Assembly (NCBI GenBank): GCA_963559605.1
Contig: CAUWLL010000009.1
Coordinates: 1 to 64,000, forward strand
Direction of reading: 5' to 3'
Length of the DNA: 64,000 nt
Source of the DNA: Dorea_D sp963559605
GTDB lineage: Bacteria > Bacillota > Clostridia > Lachnospirales > Lachnospiraceae
Under the pieces are notes generated by a model. That model saw nothing but the letters and a program-made list of their open reading frames with translations. It searched no databases and was not told where the DNA came from. The position numbers and the translations under genes are program-made. Shown one piece after another: positions 58,988 through 64,000 of the stretch; the stretch's first letter is position 1; the number at the start of each line of letters is the position of its first letter.

Positions 58988-59947
58988 ATGAATAAAAAAA
59001 ATATAAAAGGAACAAATATATATAAAGGTACTGAAGTTTCTCTGATTGTAATTATTGTTGCTATTTTTCTGGCAGCAACAATCGGAACAGACAATTTCTT
59101 TACAGAATATAACTTGATGAATATTTTAAAGCAGTGCTCTATTATTGGTGTGATTTCAATTTCGGCTACTTTTATTATTATTACAGGAGGAATCGATTTA
59201 AGCTGTGGCTCAATATGCGGTATGAGTACTCTCATCGTTGCAATGGGTCAGGCTAAATGGGGATATTCTGTTTCTATGTCTATTATTTTAGCTTTAGTGG
59301 TAGCAATACTTTGTGGTATATATAACGCATTTATCATTAATGAATTTAAAGTTGCTCCTTTTATTGCTACATTAGGAAGTATGACGATTTTAAGAGGATT
59401 GATCAAAGTAATAGGAAATGCAAGCACAATTGCGGGATTAGATAAGGAATTTGGCGCATTTGCAAGTGATTCTTTCCTGCGAATCCCCAAATTGGCTATC
59501 ATATGGGCAGTTATAGTTATAATAGCGTTTCTGCTTCTAAGGTATACTACTTTCGGAAGGAACTTATATGTTCTGGGCAGTGGTCAGAATGTTGCAAGAC
59601 TTTGTGGTATCTCAATAAGAAAAGTTACATATATGACTTATGGTGTTGCCGGTTTTTTATGCGGAATTGCAGGTGTTATGCTGGCATCAAGAATTAATAG
59701 TTCGGTTCCTACAGCAGGATCCGGATATGAAATGAATGCAATTGCAGCTTCTGTAATCGGAGGGGCCTCTTTATCAGGAGCGAAAGGTTCTGTCTGGGGA
59801 ACTGCTTTGGGTACAATATTAATGACATTGATTGACAATGCGGGAATTCAGTTTGGTATCAACTCCTTCATTATGGAAATTAGTACAGGTGTACTGATTA
59901 CAATCGCAGTTATTATTGATCAGTTAAGAAGTAAAAAAGCAAAATAG
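58988..59947 (+). CDS. Sugar ABC transporter permease (RbsC type)
   Basis: A 319-residue membrane protein with about eight to ten helices of the BPD_transp_2 family. Visible motifs: ITGGIDLSCGSICGMSTLI, NAFIINEFKVAPFIATLGSM, TTFGRNLYVLGSGQNVARLCGI (the EAA-like coupling loop) and the C-terminal GGASLSGAKGSVWGTALGTILM. The start at 58988 has GGAGG before it; the frame opens earlier but inside the ATPase gene. A single permease gene means a homodimer. Confidence 0.94.
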   Translation: MNKKNIKGTNIYKGTEVSLIVIIVAIFLAATIGTDNFFTEYNLMNILKQCSIIGVISISATFIIITGGIDLSCGSICGMSTLIVAMGQAKWGYSVSMSIILALVVAILCGIYNAFIINEFKVAPFIATLGSMTILRGLIKVIGNASTIAGLDKEFGAFASDSFLRIPKLAIIWAVIVIIAFLLLRYTTFGRNLYVLGSGQNVARLCGISIRKVTYMTYGVAGFLCGIAGVMLASRINSSVPTAGSGYEMNAIAASVIGGASLSGAKGSVWGTALGTILMTLIDNAGIQFGINSFIMEISTGVLITIAVIIDQLRSKKAK

Positions 59948-59958
59948 GAGGGAGCATT

Positions 59959-60714
59959 ATGTTTGATTTTAGCACAGTAGAAAATCAAGAGATTGCAAAA
60001 AAAGTTTTCGAAGAAGCAAAAGAATTTTTATCTCTGTGTCATTTCGGACTTCAAGGAATCACAAGAACGGAAAACGATGTAAAGGAAATCGTGGAAAAAT
60101 TAAAAAAGACTAAAATGACTCCATTAGCGTTTGACACAGAAATGCAATTTGTTCCTATGGTACGTGAATTATTTGAAGATTATTGTTGTAAGGTGAGATT
60201 ACATTGCGCGGTTTCCTATCCAATGGGTAGATTCACATTTGCAACAAAGATGCATACGATTGATAAATTGCGTCAGATAGGGGTAGAGGATATTTGTGTA
60301 TGTTTAGATTGGCAGGCGATTTTTTCGGGAAGGTACGGAGTTATTGAAAAGGAAGCAAGAAAAATTGTAGAGGAATTCCAAAATGATTTTTATAGATTAG
60401 CATTTGTAATCCCTGCGACATTAATGAGCGATACACAGATTATCAATACTTGTAAAGCGTTAGATGAGGCAGAAGTTGTGTCTGTAAAAGTGAATCCGGG
60501 AGCAAAACTGGGCGTATCTTTTGAGGAGGTGGCATTGATAAAGAGAATGTTTCCTAATAGGTTTGATATTCATCCTTCCGGAAATATCAGAACGTTGGCT
60601 GATGTTCTTCGTTATCGTGAGATGGGATGCAATAATATACATACTGCGGCAGCATTAGAAATTACAGATGATTTCATTGTAAGAAAATTAAAAGAGTATG
60701 GGGGGATAAAGTGA
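59959..60714 (+). CDS. DeoC-like class I aldolase family protein A
   Basis: A 251-residue TIM-barrel protein resembling deoxyribose-phosphate aldolase. Lys177 in VVSVKVNPG aligns with the DeoC Schiff-base lysine (VKTSTG), and the following IHPSGNIRTLADVLRYREMG aligns with the K-A/P-G-G-I-R-T segment, but there His205 replaces the second active-site lysine. So it could be a working class I aldolase with altered specificity. It is followed by a second DeoC-like gene with a one-base overlap, suggesting the two products act together. Confidence 0.8.
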   Translation: MFDFSTVENQEIAKKVFEEAKEFLSLCHFGLQGITRTENDVKEIVEKLKKTKMTPLAFDTEMQFVPMVRELFEDYCCKVRLHCAVSYPMGRFTFATKMHTIDKLRQIGVEDICVCLDWQAIFSGRYGVIEKEARKIVEEFQNDFYRLAFVIPATLMSDTQIINTCKALDEAEVVSVKVNPGAKLGVSFEEVALIKRMFPNRFDIHPSGNIRTLADVLRYREMGCNNIHTAAALEITDDFIVRKLKEYGGIK

Positions 60715-61376
60715 TGACAGTAGAAGAGATGTATAAAAAAATTATATTGACCAACATCCCTAACTATTATATAACGGATGAAAATTGTGAAAACTTATAT
60801 TATAAGGCAATAGCAAATGGGATTGAAAAAGTTTTGATCGGGCCATCCAGTATGAAAATAGGAGAAAAGTTTCAGGACAGAAATGTAAAAACAATTGTAA
60901 GTGTAGCTTATCCATCGGGGACGGTTTGCCCGGAAATAAAAGCACAGGAAATTGAAGATTGTGAACAATTTAGTTCTATAGCAGATATGTATTTTGTGAC
61001 AGCTGCAGTTGGATATTTTATGAGTGGGCATGAAGATAATTTAGAAAAAGAAATGAAGATGTGCGTGGAGACTGCTAAAAAGCCAGTATATTTTATTACA
61101 GAAATTGCAGAAATGTCAGACAGTTATCTGGAGAAGTTTTGTAAATTGGCTCAAGAGAATAAAATAGCTGGAATCGTGATTTCAACAGCATTTATGCCCT
61201 ATGATGTCAAAAGACCGAGTGTAGAAGACATAAAAAGAATCAAAAAATATTCAGGGAATAAGATAGAAGTTATTGCTGCCGGTACTTATAAGTCACTAGA
61301 AGATATAAACGATGCATTAGACGCAGGTGCAGATTTGGTCATGGTCAATGAAGCAGATAACATAATTGAAGCATAG
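60714..61376 (+). CDS. DeoC-like family protein B, active-site lysines missing
   Basis: A 220-residue protein whose C-terminal half follows the DeoC pattern: AGIVISTAF where DeoC has the Schiff-base F-I-K-T-S-T-G, then SVEDIKRIKKYSG and VIAAGTYKSLEDINDALDAGADLVMVN. Neither lysine is present at the expected positions, so class I aldolase chemistry is unlikely. It may be a partner subunit of protein A, a binding protein, or an enzyme with another mechanism. ATG at 60714 overlaps the previous stop (TGATG); GTG at 60711 is an alternative. Confidence 0.75.
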   Translation: MTVEEMYKKIILTNIPNYYITDENCENLYYKAIANGIEKVLIGPSSMKIGEKFQDRNVKTIVSVAYPSGTVCPEIKAQEIEDCEQFSSIADMYFVTAAVGYFMSGHEDNLEKEMKMCVETAKKPVYFITEIAEMSDSYLEKFCKLAQENKIAGIVISTAFMPYDVKRPSVEDIKRIKKYSGNKIEVIAAGTYKSLEDINDALDAGADLVMVNEADNIIEA

Positions 61377-61386
61377 GAGGATTTAT

Positions 61387-62916
61387 ATGAAAAAATATAT
61401 TATAGGAACGGATATTGGAACGCAGTCTATTAAAGTACAGTTATACGATGAAAAACTACAATTAGTGGCAAAGGTTTCAACAGAGCAGTATGTAGAGACT
61501 CCAAAGCCGATGTGGATGACGCAAAATGCAAAAAAATGGTGGGAAATTATAACGGAAAATATTAAAGTTGTAATTGGAAAGGCCGGTATATCAGGAAGTG
61601 AAGTGGTGGCATTTGGGTGTTGTGCTCATATGCATGGGGCTGTGCCTGTCAAAATGGATGGAACAATTGTACAGGAAAATATTCAATTATATAGTGATAA
61701 AAGAGGGAGTTATATTTCGGATCAGATTACAGAAAAGATGACGGATGAGCTTTTTAATTTGTCTGCTAATATGCCTATTCCGTCTTGGCATGGAATAAAA
61801 ATCAAATGGTTAAAGGAGAATGACCCGAAAGTTTATGAAGAGGCCGATAAGTTTTTGACTCCGAAAGATTTTATTAATTTTAAAATGACAGGAAGGGCAT
61901 GTATAGATTATTCTGAGGCATCAGGTGTATTTGCCATGGATCAGAAGACTGGAAAATGGTCAGATGAACTTTTGGAAATATTAGGTATTGATAAAGACAA
62001 ATTGCCGGAGATTCAGAATGCATATGATATTGTTGGAAAGGTTTCTGCAAAAGCAGCAGAGGAAACCGGACTTACAGAAAATACGGTTGTTATTACAGGT
62101 GGCGGAGATATGCTGAGTATGCTGTATGTTTCGGGTATGTACAGGAAAGGCACTGTTGTTGATACAACAGGAACAGGAGGAGTAATCTGCGCATATACAG
62201 ATTCGCCGGTTATGGATAAAAGAATTATGAATCTTCGTCATGTTTTGGATGGATGGGTTCCATTTGGAAATATTGATGCAGCCGGTATTTCTTTCAGATT
62301 TTTGAGGGATAATTTGTGTAAATTAGAATACGAAGAGGCAAAAGCAAAAGGAAGAGATGTTTATTCCTATTTGTCGGATATTGCTGCTAAAACGCCGGCC
62401 GGAGCATCAGGACTTTACTTCCTTCCATACTTAATGGGGGAAAGAACTATGGGTAGTTCCGATTCCAGAGGATGCTTTATAGGAATGTCAATGGACAAAG
62501 AAATAGGACATTTTATACGAGCAGTTTTGGAAGGTGTTGCGTTTGAATTTAAACGTACGTTAGATGTATTTGAAGCACGTGGAAATAATTTCGATGCAGT
62601 GTACCATTGTGGCGGAGCTGCAAAAGGTGATTTCTGGAATCAGATTAAAGCAGATATATATGAAAAGCCAATTTATACATTAGAGACAGATGAAGGCGGA
62701 GTTCTGGGAGTGACTTTACTGGCAGCATATGCAGTGGGCATTATCGACGATCTGATTGAAGGTGCGGAATCAATTGTGAAGATTAGAAAAATATATGAAC
62801 CGAACCAGACGAATTTTGCAGTATACAGGGAAATGGCAGATGTGTTTGGCGAATTACATGATACATTACAGAATTCGTTTAAACATATGGCACGAGTTCA
62901 GGAGAAATACAGATGA
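61387..62916 (+). CDS. FGGY-family carbohydrate kinase
   Basis: A 509-residue sugar kinase. The ATP phosphate-1 motif is GTDIGTQSIKVQL; CCAHMHGAVPV lies in the sugar-binding region of domain I, TGGGDMLSMLYVSGM in the linker, and YHCGGAAKGDFWNQIKADIY is the FGGY C-terminal adenosine motif. It resembles xylulokinase and L-ribulokinase/fuculokinase branches, so the substrate is probably a pentose or ketose. The start has AGGAGG upstream. It overlaps the HAD gene by four bases. Confidence 0.92.
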   Translation: MKKYIIGTDIGTQSIKVQLYDEKLQLVAKVSTEQYVETPKPMWMTQNAKKWWEIITENIKVVIGKAGISGSEVVAFGCCAHMHGAVPVKMDGTIVQENIQLYSDKRGSYISDQITEKMTDELFNLSANMPIPSWHGIKIKWLKENDPKVYEEADKFLTPKDFINFKMTGRACIDYSEASGVFAMDQKTGKWSDELLEILGIDKDKLPEIQNAYDIVGKVSAKAAEETGLTENTVVITGGGDMLSMLYVSGMYRKGTVVDTTGTGGVICAYTDSPVMDKRIMNLRHVLDGWVPFGNIDAAGISFRFLRDNLCKLEYEEAKAKGRDVYSYLSDIAAKTPAGASGLYFLPYLMGERTMGSSDSRGCFIGMSMDKEIGHFIRAVLEGVAFEFKRTLDVFEARGNNFDAVYHCGGAAKGDFWNQIKADIYEKPIYTLETDEGGVLGVTLLAAYAVGIIDDLIEGAESIVKIRKIYEPNQTNFAVYREMADVFGELHDTLQNSFKHMARVQEKYR

Positions 62917-63572
62917 TTTTTCCATATAAATTGATTATGTTTGATATGGACGGAACGTTTATAGATTCGAAAGACTTTCATACAAAAGTGTTTTATACAT
63001 TTTTTAACAAATACGTAAAACCTGTATCTGTAGAGCAAGTTAATATGGGCATAGGCAATACGGTTCGGGATATTTTTGAATCTTTTCATGTACCGGAAGA
63101 AGAGTTTAAAATTCTTTTTTGCAAATTAGAACAGTTTTGCAGAGAAGAAATAAAGGATCTTATTTGTGAAATGAAAATTGCAAATGATATAGCAGGTGTT
63201 TTGGATAAGTTGAGAAAAGCAGGGATGCAAACGGCTCTTGTGACAAATTCTATGCATTGTGTAGCAGAGCAGATTTTAAAATATCATAGATTATCCGAAA
63301 GATTTGACTATATATCGGGAGCTGATTTTGCTTCACTGACTAAAAATGTTCGCTGTGAGAAAATAAGAAGGGTAGCGAATGCTAAACCCAGAGAAGTTTT
63401 GTATGTAGGTGATGCAGAGGCGGATATGATATTGGTAAATGATCTAAACTATGCAGGCTGTTTTGCAAATACAAGTATATCATGGTGTAAAGATCAAGAT
63501 TATATTTTGCGTGTATTAAAACCTACATATTGTGTAAGGAACATCCGTGAACTAACGGAAATTATATTATAA
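62913..63572 (+). CDS. HAD-superfamily hydrolase (phosphoglycolate-phosphatase-like)
   Basis: A 219-residue phosphatase-type HAD protein of subfamily IA with a helical cap. Catalytic Asp11 and Asp13 are in FDMDGTFIDS, motif II is ALVTNS, and the acidic motif GDAEAD binds magnesium. The motif III lysine is probably in the VRCEKIRRV segment. It overlaps the kinase gene by ATGA. In this operon it may remove phosphate from a sugar-phosphate intermediate or from a by-product. Confidence 0.88.
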   Translation: MIFPYKLIMFDMDGTFIDSKDFHTKVFYTFFNKYVKPVSVEQVNMGIGNTVRDIFESFHVPEEEFKILFCKLEQFCREEIKDLICEMKIANDIAGVLDKLRKAGMQTALVTNSMHCVAEQILKYHRLSERFDYISGADFASLTKNVRCEKIRRVANAKPREVLYVGDAEADMILVNDLNYAGCFANTSISWCKDQDYILRVLKPTYCVRNIRELTEIIL

Positions 63573-63585
63573 AGGAGAAGATAAA

Positions 63586-64000
63586 ATGGCAGATTTTAAT
63601 GTAAATGAAAACAAATTTGATTATGTAAGAGGTTATACGATTGATTTAGATTTAAAAACAGGATTTTCAGAGATGAAAGAAACATCAAAAAGATATTTGA
63701 GTCAGATGCGTGGGATGTTTGCAGATGATGAGGCATATCAAAAAATGCTAGAAGAAAAAGGAGACGTTCTGGTGTATGAATTTCATGAGATGGGCGTTCC
63801 GGAAGAAGCAGGCAATCTGGCTTTTGGATGCAGTATTACATATCCGGGAAAAGTTGGAAATGAGTATTTTATGACGAAAGGACATTTTCATACTATTTTA
63901 GATACATCGGAAGTGTATTATTGCTTAAGCGGTCATGGATATATGTTGATGGAAAGCCCGGAAGGGGATTGGCTCGCATATGAATTGACACCGGGTAAAG
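63586..64000 (+). CDS. Cupin-type phosphoglucose isomerase-like protein (5' part)
   Basis: 138 codons are in the window and the gene runs past its end. It resembles the cupin-fold glucose-6-phosphate isomerase first found in archaea: TYPGKVGNEYFMTKGHFH followed by SEVYYCLSGHGYM. Metal ligands His100, His102 and Glu109 are visible; the fourth His would lie beyond the window. The ribosome site AAAGGAG precedes the ATG. In this operon it probably interconverts an aldose-phosphate and a ketose-phosphate, and its presence next to an FGGY kinase suggests a dedicated sugar, not glucose metabolism. Confidence 0.85.
   Translation, partial: MADFNVNENKFDYVRGYTIDLDLKTGFSEMKETSKRYLSQMRGMFADDEAYQKMLEEKGDVLVYEFHEMGVPEEAGNLAFGCSITYPGKVGNEYFMTKGHFHTILDTSEVYYCLSGHGYMLMESPEGDWLAYELTPGK

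Overview
The window looks like a chromosomal segment from an anaerobic, low-to-medium GC Firmicute, most likely family Lachnospiraceae (Clostridia). This is inferred from the gene set: a flavodiiron protein, a small [4Fe-4S] ferredoxin, a YlmC/YmxH sporulation-type protein, a Csp-like subtilase, PadR and GntR/UTRA regulators, and strong AGGAGG-type ribosome binding sites with frequent GTG/TTG starts. No phage, transposase, rRNA or CRISPR array is visible.

Layout. 1-7.7 kb: the 3' end of a tRNA-Pro, then housekeeping genes (ferredoxin, ylmC-like, nrdR, truA, exodeoxyribonuclease III, flavodiiron protein, pduL on the minus strand, a small membrane protein, dapF, a lipoprotein amidase, VanZ-like). 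7.8-12.8 kb: greA-like, a sodium-dependent symporter, an AIM24-like protein, a PurF-like protein without its glutaminase cysteine, and a GNAT. 12.9-25.5 kb: a two-gene ABC exporter with a coiled-coil permease, htpG behind a perfect CIRCE operator, a DMT transporter, and a two-component system next to an ABC transporter. 25.8-35.1 kb: rluF-like, ligA, clpX, an ion antiporter, a cytidylate-kinase-like protein, a subtilase whose ribosome binding site lies inside a terminator hairpin, a coiled-coil protein and an LspA-like peptidase.

35.1-43.4 kb is arginine biosynthesis: argG on the minus strand and argC-GNAT-argJ-argB-argD on the plus strand. Both promoters overlap repeats of the form TTGCATA-www-ATwCA, read here as ArgR boxes. 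Between them lies a PadR regulator with a divergent SEDS (FtsW/RodA-like) membrane protein, whose promoter carries two copies of a TATAGA-N3-TCTATR palindrome. 43.5-53.9 kb: a small transporter, comEA as a lipoprotein, a second two-component system, a GerMN lipoprotein, comEC, holA, lepA and hemW.

53.9-64.0 kb is an accessory, visibly AT-richer carbohydrate locus: two divergent GntR/UTRA regulators, a VOC-family protein, then an operon of sugar-binding lipoprotein, fused ABC ATPase, permease, two dissimilar DeoC-like aldolases, an FGGY kinase, a HAD phosphatase and a cupin-type phosphoglucose isomerase cut by the window end. The genes suggest uptake, phosphorylation, isomerisation and aldol cleavage of an unidentified sugar. 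This operon, the PurF-like protein and the PadR-SEDS pair are the most novel-looking parts.
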